A stretch of 64,000 nt of DNA from JAIEOG01 sp964519985. GTDB lineage: Bacteria > Bdellovibrionota > FAC87 > UBA2466. The position numbers were made by a program, and so were the translations under genes. The notes beneath the pieces are model-generated. The model was not told the DNA's origin, made no database searches, and saw only the letters and a list, made by a program, of their open reading frames with translations. The stretch lies in the NCBI GenBank assembly GCA_964519985.1, contig CAZFMF010000016.1:11047-75046 (forward strand), written 5' to 3'. Positions 8,614 to 16,661 of this stretch are shown here, piece after piece; the first letter of the stretch is position 1, and each line of letters opens with the position of its first letter.

Positions 8614-9085
8614 AACCCACCAGGAACTTATCCTCGACTTCGCGCCCCTGGTAGTGAACTTCCACGGGTACTTCGCGGCGGCTCGGTTTGCTGAGCAACG
8701 CGCAGAGTTTGAGCGAGAGAGGACCGGTCGCCCGCAGGCGTTCGAAGAGGAAAGAAAGCGTGCGCCCCGAGTCGACGATTTCGTCGAGCACTAAGACGTG
8801 TTGCCCCGTCGGTGGACTCTCGATGTCCTTGATAATACGAACCGTCCCGCTGGACTTGGTTTCGTTGCCGTAGCTGGCCAATCGCACGAAATCGATGCGC
8901 AGTGGCACCGTAATTTTGCGCATCAGATCGGCGGCGAAGAAGGCGGCCCCTTTGAGCGTGACGATCACGAGGAGCTCTTCTCCGGATTTCAGAACTCGGG
9001 AGTAGTCGGAGGAAATTCGCGCGGCAAGTTCGCCGTTGATCCGATCAATTTCTTCCGCGCTCAAGAACACATTCAGTTTCGACAT
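8552..9085 (-). CDS. hpt: Hypoxanthine phosphoribosyltransferase
   Basis: Purine salvage enzyme that makes IMP (and usually GMP) from hypoxanthine/guanine and PRPP in the cytoplasm. The PRPP-binding signature VLVLDEIVDSGRTL is at about residues 97-110, with the acidic pair Asp101-Glu102 and the SGRT phosphate loop. The flexible-loop SYGNETKSSG and the C-terminal base-contact region (EDKFLVGYGLDHAERYRNL) match the family. Length 177 is usual. It is preceded directly (no gap) by an unknown gene and followed by the deacetylase gene, likely one transcript. Confidence 0.95.
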   Translation of the reverse strand: MSKLNVFLSAEEIDRINGELAARISSDYSRVLKSGEELLVIVTLKGAAFFAADLMRKITVPLRIDFVRLASYGNETKSSGTVRIIKDIESPPTGQHVLVLDEIVDSGRTLSFLFERLRATGPLSLKLCALLSKPSRREVPVEVHYQGREVEDKFLVGYGLDHAERYRNLKDIFALGD

Positions 9086-9541
9086 CTAATCCCTCATGCG
9101 CGAGATTCCCTCGCGGATCTTTGAAATTCCGGTCAGTCCCTTGGAGGCCAAATATTTCATCACCGTGCCGCCGCCGAGCGGCAAAATCGCCAGATACCCG
9201 CGTGAGAGAAGGTCGAAGGGTCCGATATGGACTTTGGCGCCCATGCGCCGCGTCGGATCGGAATGCGCCATCAGCTGCAGGATCGCGATGCCGAGTTCCC
9301 CGATGTCTTCGGTGGGATTGTCGGCCAGCTCTTTCAGTGATTCGATTGGAAGTTCGAAGGTCATATCGGCTTTCTTCGGGGCGCTTTCGGTGACTTCCAT
9401 TTTCCCGCTCTGGCGCACGAGGCCGAGGCGAGTGCCGGAAACCACGATGCAAACGGCCGCGCCTTCGCGCAAGGGGGCGGTGGCCTTCTGGCAGGCCGGC
9501 TTGTCAAAGAAGCGTTTTAGCTCGGAAAAGCCGTCGGACAT
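9086..9541 (-). CDS. Hypothetical protein, possible SCP2-like fold
   Basis: A 151-residue cytoplasmic protein without signal peptide. The middle has a pattern seen in SCP2/sterol-carrier-like domains (alternating strands GAAVCIVVSGTRLGLVR, then KADMTFELPIESLKEL), but I cannot confirm the family. The stop directly abuts the start of hpt, so the two are co-transcribed. No catalytic motif is visible. The SCP2 suggestion is weak inference. Confidence 0.6.
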   Translation of the reverse strand: MSDGFSELKRFFDKPACQKATAPLREGAAVCIVVSGTRLGLVRQSGKMEVTESAPKKADMTFELPIESLKELADNPTEDIGELGIAILQLMAHSDPTRRMGAKVHIGPFDLLSRGYLAILPLGGGTVMKYLASKGLTGISKIREGISRMRD

Positions 9542-9572
9542 CGGCTAGGCATAGCATGCGCTATTGCCGCGC

Positions 9573-11054
9573 TCAATTGGTTTGGGCGTTCTTCAGCAGC
9601 TCTTCGTAGGTCTGGGGAACGGGTCCGGTGCCAATGCTTTTTTTGATGCCGACTTCTTCGAACGCCGATTCCGGTGGCTGATTGATTTCCATGACGTTGC
9701 GGGTACCGGGTTGAATGGCATAGTCGGTGGGCTTCGGCACTTCGAGTCCGGGGATGCGCTTGGAAACTTCCTGGTAACCTTCTTCGGCATCCTTCAAGTT
9801 CGCATTGTAAGATTCGAGCTGCTCCTTGATGGTCAACGAGCCCTCTTTGGGTTGATTGTCATCATAGGAGATTGTCATACGGGCTTTGTCATCGTCCTTG
9901 GAAAACTGCCAATTGGCCGGAATTTCGGTCACGCTCTTGCCCGCCTTGTTCATGATTTCGAGCTGTAAGCGGGCGTCGCGTTGGAAGGCATCTTCTTTTT
10001 GCGGGCCTTCGAACTCGAGTTTCTCGCCGCCTTTTTCTTGCTGAGCGAAGTTTGGGCTGATCTCGTTGAAGCGCACACTCGCGACTTCTTTGCATTGGTC
10101 CATCATGCGCTTTACGTCTTTAAGCAATTCTTCGCGGCGTTTCGGATCCGCTTTGTTGATGACGTCTTGAGCGACGCTCGACCACTCTTCGCAGCGCGGA
10201 ACGCCTTCGGAGATCTGCGGGGCCACCGGCATGGCGCCGGAACGAATGGCGCGGTTCATCCGCCGCTGGGCCAAGTTGGCCAGGGTGGAATTCCAAAGCG
10301 CCTTGGTCGCTTCGTAGGCGGCCTGGCGGAGCAAAACCCCATTGCCGAGCGCCTTGTCGTCGTTGGCATTCTCTTCGCCGCGGGCGGATTGGATAATCGT
10401 TTGGGCGGAATCGGCGCCCACTTTATCGATTTCGGGGCGCGCTTCCTCGCGTAATTCAAATCGGTCGACTTTGTCTTTCTCGCCTTCCTTCGCCTTGTCC
10501 TGATCCGCTTTGGGAGCGTCTTTGCCTTCGAAGATTTCCTTTGTCGTTACCTTAAAAATAGAGCGGTACTTCACGCCCTCTTCTTCGGGTGGTTTCTTCT
10601 TCTCATCCTGCTCGGCGAACTTCTTATCCAATGCGTAGGCGGCGCGTTCCAGAACGGAAGAACCGCCCGCGGCACTGATGCCCCCGTGGCCGGAGACGTG
10701 CGCGAAGAGGCGCTTCTCCGGAGGCTTTTCGGCTTTTTGGGCGCCTTGTTTTTGGGACGAGTCGACTTTTTCTTCGCCCTGTTCGAGCGTGTTGTACGAA
10801 AAGTCGTGGTACGTGAGATCGCTTTGAAACGCGAGGCCATCGTCTTGGTTGAATCGGGTTTTCTTCCCTCCGCCGACGACTTTGCCGTCCGGACGTTTCG
10901 CGCGACCCTGGACGTTTTTGTCCTGCATGAACTTCGAAAACTGATCGATGAAAGAACTCCGCGCTTTTTCCTCGGCTTTGTCCGCATCCTGAGGGTCGGC
11001 CCAGACGGGTACCCCCATCAAAAAGGCGGCGAAAATGAGCCGGGTGAGTCGCAC
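9573..11054 (-). CDS. Large exported Lys/Glu-rich protein of unknown function
   Basis: About 493 residues. The GTG at 11054 is chosen because GGAGGA lies 5 nt upstream of it and it gives a clean signal peptide (VRLTRLIFAAFLMGVPVWA); a longer start at 11096 would add 14 residues with no ribosome site. The mature protein is very rich in Lys, Glu, Gln and Asp, with long predicted helical stretches and no cysteine-rich or membrane segments apart from the signal; a single Cys pair sits near the middle (PRCEEW, DQCKEV). I do not recognise a family. It stands alone between the SCP2-like gene and the VKOR fusion gene. Probably periplasmic or surface-associated. Confidence 0.7.
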   Translation of the reverse strand: MRLTRLIFAAFLMGVPVWADPQDADKAEEKARSSFIDQFSKFMQDKNVQGRAKRPDGKVVGGGKKTRFNQDDGLAFQSDLTYHDFSYNTLEQGEEKVDSSQKQGAQKAEKPPEKRLFAHVSGHGGISAAGGSSVLERAAYALDKKFAEQDEKKKPPEEEGVKYRSIFKVTTKEIFEGKDAPKADQDKAKEGEKDKVDRFELREEARPEIDKVGADSAQTIIQSARGEENANDDKALGNGVLLRQAAYEATKALWNSTLANLAQRRMNRAIRSGAMPVAPQISEGVPRCEEWSSVAQDVINKADPKRREELLKDVKRMMDQCKEVASVRFNEISPNFAQQEKGGEKLEFEGPQKEDAFQRDARLQLEIMNKAGKSVTEIPANWQFSKDDDKARMTISYDDNQPKEGSLTIKEQLESYNANLKDAEEGYQEVSKRIPGLEVPKPTDYAIQPGTRNVMEINQPPESAFEEVGIKKSIGTGPVPQTYEELLKNAQTN

Positions 11055-11203
11055 GAAATCCTCCGAAATGATTAATAAAGCAATCCGGATGCCCATTTCG
11101 GGGCGGGGAAGCGGAATGGTTTCAAGGGTGTATTCTGGACCCCGCCGTCAAGGTTGTGAAAAAGCGGCGATTTGTCGGGCGGGTGTCTAAGAACTAGGCA
11201 CAG

Positions 11204-11284
11204 GGTACCCACTTCCTTTCCAGTCATTCCCGCATGTAAGTACGCACTACCTTTTCAGTCATGACTGGAAAGGAAGTGGGTACC
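11204..11284. repeat. Perfect 24-bp inverted repeat with 33-bp spacer
   Basis: Positions 11204-11227 and 11261-11284 are exact reverse complements (outer ends GGTACCCACTT... / ...AAGTGGGTACC). The spacer holds a further related copy of the inner part (CCTTTTCAGTCATGACTG), so alternative folds are possible. It starts 2 nt past the stop of the VKOR fusion gene. On the plus strand it is followed by TTTT, on the minus strand by no T-run, so it is not a clear terminator for the gene it follows. Confidence 0.8.
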
Positions 11285-11286
11285 TT

Positions 11287-12504
11287 TTAAGGCCGATCGA
11301 GTTCTTTTTGGACGAGTTCCTGAACCAGATCCACGGTGGGCGCGAAGATGACGCGTTTGCCGTTGATGTAAACGGACGGGGTGGAGTCGACGCCCACGCG
11401 TTTGCCGAGTTCGATGTCCGCCCGGGTGTTGGCCTGGGCGTCGCCATTGGCGAGGCAATCATCAAATTCCTTGCGCGTGAAGAGCGTTTTCACGCCGTCG
11501 TAAAGCTGATCTTTGGAACTCGAGAGTTCGCGGGCCGAAAGCTTGAAAAAGACCCGGTCGTGAAAATCCCAGAACCGGTTTTTCTTGTTGGCGCAGTAGC
11601 CGAGGTAGGACAAGGCACAGGCGTTGGCGTGCATCGGAGCCTGCAGAAGCGGGTTGCAGGAATTGTCCAACGGGAAGTGTTTAAAAACCATTTGCACTTT
11701 TTTCTCATTCACCGCCAGTGCGGTTTGCAGGGCAAAGGCGGCTCGTTGGCAGTGCGGGCACTCAAAATCGCTGAAAACGACTACCTGCACTTTCGCCTGC
11801 GGGTTACCCCAGCTCGCATCGGTCGACTTCAAAGAAATAGGACTCGACGGGCGATTCGCCCAAGTTTCCAAAAAAGCCTTTTTGGATTGTTCGAGGCTGG
11901 CGCTGCGCGAAGCGCCCACCGTCGAAGCGTGGTATTGAAAAACTCCAATCGCGCCGACCAAAACCGCGACGAACGTAATCGCCCAAGCGAAGGAAGCAAT
12001 GCGGACACGACGCTCGCCTTGAAAAAGGTTTTCCCAATGGCGATGGCCGGCCGCCAACTGTTGCCAATTTAGGAAGAGATGGCCCCCGGTGCAAACGTAG
12101 GTAAGGCAACAAAACAGGCAAAACGTTTGGAGCACGAAGGCCTGAACGCTGAGCAGATAGAGGTCGACGAGCAGAGCGCCGCCGGCGGCCCGGGCCATCC
12201 AAACTTGCGAACGCGCAAACCCCCGACTGCCCGGTGGCTGGATCAAACCGAAAACAAAAAGTCCGAGGAAAAATAAGATACCCAGCGCGGCCAAGGGAAT
12301 GCCGGCAATCTCGGCGTGTCGACTGGCGTTAACGATATTGCAATCGGCGTAGCGGCCAAGGCTACAGAGCGATGAGCCGCCTTGGATTCCCGTTTTCAAT
12401 CGGGTATGTTGCACGAGGAGATACAGGCTGATGCCGGCTCCCAGTGCAGCCAGAACTAGCTGCAGATAGTATTTCCAACGCCGCGATGCACGAAAATCTG
12501 CCAC
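11287..12504 (-). CDS. Vitamin K epoxide reductase (VKOR)-DsbA/thioredoxin fusion
   Basis: A disulfide-forming membrane enzyme: the VKOR half oxidises quinone-coupled cysteines and passes the disulfide to the thioredoxin half in the periplasm. The N-terminal ~200 residues have 4-5 membrane helices with VKOR cysteines (CSLGRYADCNIV and CLFCCLTYVC, the latter giving the CXXC site). The C-terminal half has a DsbA/Thioredoxin_4 fold with the active site DFECPHCQRA and the cis-Pro region STPSVYING. Length 405 fits the known fusion. The start is a GTG at 12504 only 28 nt from the divergent start at 12533. Confidence 0.92.
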   Translation of the reverse strand: MADFRASRRWKYYLQLVLAALGAGISLYLLVQHTRLKTGIQGGSSLCSLGRYADCNIVNASRHAEIAGIPLAALGILFFLGLFVFGLIQPPGSRGFARSQVWMARAAGGALLVDLYLLSVQAFVLQTFCLFCCLTYVCTGGHLFLNWQQLAAGHRHWENLFQGERRVRIASFAWAITFVAVLVGAIGVFQYHASTVGASRSASLEQSKKAFLETWANRPSSPISLKSTDASWGNPQAKVQVVVFSDFECPHCQRAAFALQTALAVNEKKVQMVFKHFPLDNSCNPLLQAPMHANACALSYLGYCANKKNRFWDFHDRVFFKLSARELSSSKDQLYDGVKTLFTRKEFDDCLANGDAQANTRADIELGKRVGVDSTPSVYINGKRVIFAPTVDLVQELVQKELDRP

Positions 12505-12532
12505 GCGGCGATTATCGTATAAGGCGGTTCAG

Positions 12533-13582
12533 ATGGCAAAGAAGAAGGCACCCAAAGCGGCAGCGGAACCCTGGGAAGAAGAGCTCGAGAAGATCGTCCA
12601 CGGCCTCGCCAAGGATCAAAAGCCCCACCGCCTTCCCGTCATCATCGATATCTTCAAGGCCGCGGCGAAGCTGGCCAAGGAAACGCCCGGAACACTGAAC
12701 CTGAAAATCACCGCCACCACGATCAAAGAGCTGCGCTATTCGTTTAAGACTTTCTTTCCGCACCGGCACCAGCCCAAGGTGACAATGTTTGGTTCGGCGC
12801 GGGTGCCACCCCATACGCCCCTTTACGAATTTGCCAAGGACTTTGCCAAAGAAGCGGTGAAGCGAAAGTACCTCGTGATTACCGGTGGGGGGCCGGGGAT
12901 CATGGCGGCGGGGAACGAGGGCGCGGAAGAGAAGGGCGGTTTCGGGCTGAACATCCGGCTGCCCTTCGAGCAGGAGCACAACCCCTATATCGACAGCGAC
13001 ACGATGCTGATCCACTACAAGTACTTCTTCACCCGCAAACTTTTCCTGGTGAAGGAAGCTTGGGCGTTTGCTTTCTTTCCGGGCGGGTTCGGAACGTTCG
13101 ACGAGGCGTTCGAGGTTTTGACGCTTCTGCAGACGGGAAAATCGAATTTGATTCCGGTGGTGATGGTGGAGCCGGAAGGCTTTGGTTTCTGGAAACCGTT
13201 GACCGACTTCATGTACGACACCGTGATGAAAAAGGGCTTCATCTCGGAAACCGACAAGAATCTATACCGCATCTTCCACTCGCCGAAAGACGCGATGGAT
13301 CATATCGATCATTTTTACAGCACTTACCATTCGATGCGATTCACCCGGGATTTGGCCGTGGTACGTCTGAAGCGGCCGATTTCGGAAGCGTTGGTCAGTC
13401 AGCTGAACGAAAAGTTTGGGTTCCTGGCGCGCGGGAAACCGATGAAACTCAGCGATTCGTTGCCCGAAGAGGCCAATGAACCCGAACTGAAAGATTTGCC
13501 GCGTCTCGTCTTTCCCTTCGATCGGCGAGACTACGGCAATCTCCGGGCCTTCATCGACTTTATCAACGACCACGCGGTATAA
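12533..13582 (+). CDS. LOG-family Rossmann-fold protein (lysine decarboxylase-like)
   Basis: The LOG/TIGR00730 family includes nucleoside monophosphate ribohydrolases (cytokinin-activating LOG in plants, PpnN in bacteria). The two signatures are present: GGGPGIMAAGN at about residues 118-128 and PGGFGTFDE at 183-191, which together bind and cleave the nucleotide. At 349 residues it is longer than the ~190-residue core, with an extra N-terminal helical part and a C-terminal extension. It lies 8 nt upstream of a glycosyltransferase gene and ftsQ, so it is probably the first gene of that operon. Substrate unknown. Confidence 0.88.
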   Translation: MAKKKAPKAAAEPWEEELEKIVHGLAKDQKPHRLPVIIDIFKAAAKLAKETPGTLNLKITATTIKELRYSFKTFFPHRHQPKVTMFGSARVPPHTPLYEFAKDFAKEAVKRKYLVITGGGPGIMAAGNEGAEEKGGFGLNIRLPFEQEHNPYIDSDTMLIHYKYFFTRKLFLVKEAWAFAFFPGGFGTFDEAFEVLTLLQTGKSNLIPVVMVEPEGFGFWKPLTDFMYDTVMKKGFISETDKNLYRIFHSPKDAMDHIDHFYSTYHSMRFTRDLAVVRLKRPISEALVSQLNEKFGFLARGKPMKLSDSLPEEANEPELKDLPRLVFPFDRRDYGNLRAFIDFINDHAV

Positions 13583-13590
13583 TTGGGCGA

Positions 13591-14556
13591 ATGCCCAAAC
13601 CGGTACAATATCGTCTTCATGGCGATTTTCTGTCTTGGGAACGCCACTACCTCGACGTCTTTCTCAAGGCCCTCGAAACCCGGGGCGCCGCGCCGGCCGG
13701 CGAACGCCTCTCCGAAGAACGCCCCCTGTGGATTGTCACGCGCGATCCCCGCGGTGCTTTGCAAACGGTGCCGAAGGGATTTCGCCCACCGGTTTTTATC
13801 TCCGTGTTGGCGTTTGCGCCCGCGCCCCGCTTCTTAGGGCTTTTTCCACGCAATTGGAATCCGCGCCGCGATCTCGACGTGCGGTGGATCGCGCATAGCG
13901 ACTTCACTTATCGTTCTTTGCTCGAGTTGGAAGGGGTCGCCACGGATCGGCTCATTCACCTTCCGTTTCCCGGGCTCATGGCGGAAACGCAAACGCTGAG
14001 CGACGAGGGCGCGTTGCGGGTGGGTTTTCTCAGCGCACTCGCTTCGGACGCCAACTTGGGTTTCTTGGTGAGCGTGGCCCACTACGTTTCCCGGTTGAGG
14101 CCCGAAGTGCGATTTCGTGTTCCGGCGAGTGGGAAACTCTCGGAGCACCTGGGGCGTATGACTCGGGATCTGGGCCTGGAAGCCATGTTTGAAAACCTGG
14201 ATGAAGGCCCCCACTATGGGATCGGAGTCCTGCTCTTTGCGCCGCTCAAATGCGAACACTTCCTACCCGTGCTTTGGTCGGCCGGCGCGGCGGTTCCGAC
14301 GTTGGCGACGGATGTTTCCGGAATCGAAACCTTAATCGCGGATGGCCATGACGGATTCATTTTGCCGGTCAATGAAGTGAAACCGGTCGGTGAGTTGATT
14401 GTGCGCCTAGCGGAAGACCCGACGTTGCGGCGATCCTTGGGCGCGCGACTGCGGGCAGGGTTAGCGAAGCGCCTCCCCATGGATCGCCTGTTAGATCGTT
14501 ACCTTTCCACTTTCCATACGGAACCGCGCGCGGAGCGACCGGCCGTGGCGGCGTGA
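13591..14556 (+). CDS. Glycosyltransferase-like protein (GT-B fold)
   Basis: A 321-residue cytoplasmic protein with the C-terminal pattern of group-1 GT-B glycosyltransferases: SAGAAVPTLATDVSGIETLIADGHDGFILP, then LAEDPTLRRSLG. This region normally binds the sugar nucleotide; the EX7E pair is approximate (Glu at VSGIETL). The N-terminal half is diverged and I cannot name the acceptor. Start ATG lies 8 nt after the LOG gene and the stop is 4 nt before ftsQ, so it is part of the ftsQAZ transcript, which suggests a link to envelope synthesis. It could also be a degenerate family member. Confidence 0.75.
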   Translation: MPKPVQYRLHGDFLSWERHYLDVFLKALETRGAAPAGERLSEERPLWIVTRDPRGALQTVPKGFRPPVFISVLAFAPAPRFLGLFPRNWNPRRDLDVRWIAHSDFTYRSLLELEGVATDRLIHLPFPGLMAETQTLSDEGALRVGFLSALASDANLGFLVSVAHYVSRLRPEVRFRVPASGKLSEHLGRMTRDLGLEAMFENLDEGPHYGIGVLLFAPLKCEHFLPVLWSAGAAVPTLATDVSGIETLIADGHDGFILPVNEVKPVGELIVRLAEDPTLRRSLGARLRAGLAKRLPMDRLLDRYLSTFHTEPRAERPAVAA

Positions 14557-14560
14557 GCCC

Positions 14561-15286
14561 ATGAAAAAGGCGCGTTTTTATTTTCTCGTTTTTCTTGCGG
14601 TGATCGCCGGCACCGGTTTGCTGACCTACCGACACTGGCTTCCCAACATCGCTTGGCTGGGCATCCAAGATATTCAGGTCACCGCGGAGGCCCCTCTGAC
14701 CGGGTCGGAAATCTTAAAGGCGCTGCCGCCGTTGAAAGGTGCCAACCTCCTGCTTGTCGACGGAAACGCATTAATGCGTTCGGTTCTGAACAACCCGTGG
14801 GCGCGCACCGCCTCGATCAAGAAAGAGTTTCCGAATCGGCTCGTGATTGCGGTGGAATCCAAAAAACCCTTCGCCTTGCGGCAGGATGGCAGTCGATTGA
14901 TTTTTATCGACGATACCGGTGCTGAGATCGATCGCTGGGCCGCCAATCGCGTGACCGATCCCGACCTTCCGGTGATTGCCTTTGAAAAGCCGGAGTACGC
15001 CAAACAGTGGAACATGGCCGCCCTCGTGAAAGTGCTCGCGGCATTACAAAGGGCGGTGGCGCCGAAGCACCGCCTTTCCCAGGTGGTGCCGACGGATCCG
15101 CCCTACTTTAAAGTTTTTTTGGCGGCTCCCCCGATCGAAATGTTGTTCAGCTTGCACACTTGGGAAGGGCAGATTCCTTTCTTCGTCGACTTGCTGAGTC
15201 GACCGCCCCGCCAGATCGGACAAGCCCACAAGATCAATTTAGTTTTCCCCAAGAAAGCTGTTGTCAGCTTCCCCCTTTCCCACTAA
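14561..15286 (+). CDS. ftsQ: Cell division protein FtsQ (POTRA-containing)
   Basis: FtsQ links early and late divisome proteins at the septum. The 241-residue protein has a short cytoplasmic N-terminus, one membrane helix (about residues 6-24), and then the POTRA beta-domain with the classic order IQDIQVTAEAPLTGSEIL... NPWARTASIKKEFPNRLVIAVESKKPFAL. The end (INLVFPKKAVVSFPL) matches the FtsQ beta domain. It is followed by ftsA and ftsZ. Sequence of FtsQ is poorly conserved, but fold pattern and position make the call secure. Confidence 0.9.
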   Translation: MKKARFYFLVFLAVIAGTGLLTYRHWLPNIAWLGIQDIQVTAEAPLTGSEILKALPPLKGANLLLVDGNALMRSVLNNPWARTASIKKEFPNRLVIAVESKKPFALRQDGSRLIFIDDTGAEIDRWAANRVTDPDLPVIAFEKPEYAKQWNMAALVKVLAALQRAVAPKHRLSQVVPTDPPYFKVFLAAPPIEMLFSLHTWEGQIPFFVDLLSRPPRQIGQAHKINLVFPKKAVVSFPLSH

Positions 15287-15377
15287 GCTCAGGCTAGGCG
15301 AGACCTCTTGGTTGACGCCAGTCTTTCCTTAATTGAGCCATTAGTTTTACAAAGTTTTTGAATTGGGGGGTAGTCGA

Positions 15378-16622
15378 ATGAGTACCCGGAAACCGCCACA
15401 CCGGTCCGACGTTTTGGTGGGAATCGATTTTGGGACCACCAAGATTTGCGTCGTCGTGGGTCAACCCACGCCGGACGGTATCGAAATCATCGGGATTGGG
15501 AAGCAGCCTTCGCACGGTATCCGCAAGGGCGTGGTCGTCAATATTCCGCAAACCGTAGAAGCCGTGAAGAAGGCGGTTGAGACGGCGGAGCTCATGGCCG
15601 GCTGCGAAATTACCAACGCCTACGCCGGTATCGCCGGAGGGCATATCAAAGGTTTCAATAGCAACGGCGTCGTGGCGATCAAGAATCGCGAAGTTTCGGG
15701 CTCCGATGTGGAACGTGCGATCGATGCGGCGAAGGCCGTCGCTATCCCGTTGGATCGGGAAGTGATTCACGTGATTCCCCAAGAGTTTAAGGTCAACGAG
15801 CAGGAAGGGGTGAAAGACCCCATCGGCATGGCGGGGGTGCGCCTCGAATCGAACGTGCACGTGGTGACGGGCGCCGTTTCATCGGCTCAGAATATCATCA
15901 AGTGCGCTAATCAAGCGGGTATCAACGTCAGTGATATTGTGCTCGAACCGCTAGCATCGGCGGAAGCCGCGTTAACTTCGGATGAGAAGGAGCTGGGCGT
16001 CGCTCTAGTGGACATCGGCGGAGGCACCACCGACATTGCGCTCTTTGTGCGCGGTAGCGTGGTGCACACCGGCGTGATCGCGATGGGCGGCAACCATATT
16101 ACGAACGATATTGCGGTGGGGTTGCGGACTTCGATTCAAGACGCGGAAGCGATCAAGATTGCCAGTGGTTGTGCGATGTCTTCGCTCTTGCAGGAAGACA
16201 AGACGATCGAAGTCCCCACCATGGGAAATCGGAAATCGCGGGAAGTCTCGCGTTCGGTGCTCACCAAAATCATTGAGCCCCGCGTAGAAGAAATTTTCTC
16301 CCTGGTGGGGCGCGAGATCGCCGCCAGCGGGTACAAACATTTGATGTCGACGGGTGTCGTCATCACGGGCGGAGCTTCGTTGCTGGATGGTTCTCCGGAG
16401 CTCGCGGAATTCATCATGGAAATGCCGGTGCGGCGCGGTGGGCCGCACGGAATCGGTGGGTTACTTGATGTGGTCAGTTCCCCCATCTATTCGACGGCGG
16501 TGGGTCTCATTCTCTACGGAATGAAGCACCAGTCCGAGGTGAAATTTCGGATTCGGGACAACGAAAACATCTATGGGAAAGTCATCACCCGTATGAAGTC
16601 CTGGCTCGGCGAAGTTTTCTAG
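15378..16622 (+). CDS. ftsA: Cell division protein FtsA
   Basis: FtsA is the actin-like ATPase that tethers FtsZ filaments to the membrane. The phosphate-1 motif GIDFGTTK is at residues 15-22, phosphate-2 ALVDIGGGTTDIAL in the middle, and the adenosine motif VVITGGASLLDG towards the C-terminus. The final residues (TRMKSWLGEVF) form the amphipathic membrane-targeting helix. I choose the ATG at 15378 after a GGGGGG-rich ribosome site; an upstream TTG would add five residues. About 414 residues, as usual. The 91-nt gap after ftsQ may hold a promoter, but I see no clear one. Confidence 0.97.
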   Translation: MSTRKPPHRSDVLVGIDFGTTKICVVVGQPTPDGIEIIGIGKQPSHGIRKGVVVNIPQTVEAVKKAVETAELMAGCEITNAYAGIAGGHIKGFNSNGVVAIKNREVSGSDVERAIDAAKAVAIPLDREVIHVIPQEFKVNEQEGVKDPIGMAGVRLESNVHVVTGAVSSAQNIIKCANQAGINVSDIVLEPLASAEAALTSDEKELGVALVDIGGGTTDIALFVRGSVVHTGVIAMGGNHITNDIAVGLRTSIQDAEAIKIASGCAMSSLLQEDKTIEVPTMGNRKSREVSRSVLTKIIEPRVEEIFSLVGREIAASGYKHLMSTGVVITGGASLLDGSPELAEFIMEMPVRRGGPHGIGGLLDVVSSPIYSTAVGLILYGMKHQSEVKFRIRDNENIYGKVITRMKSWLGEVF

Positions 16623-16661
16623 GTCGGGTGGTTGAAAGCTAGTTCAATCAAGGGAGACGGC

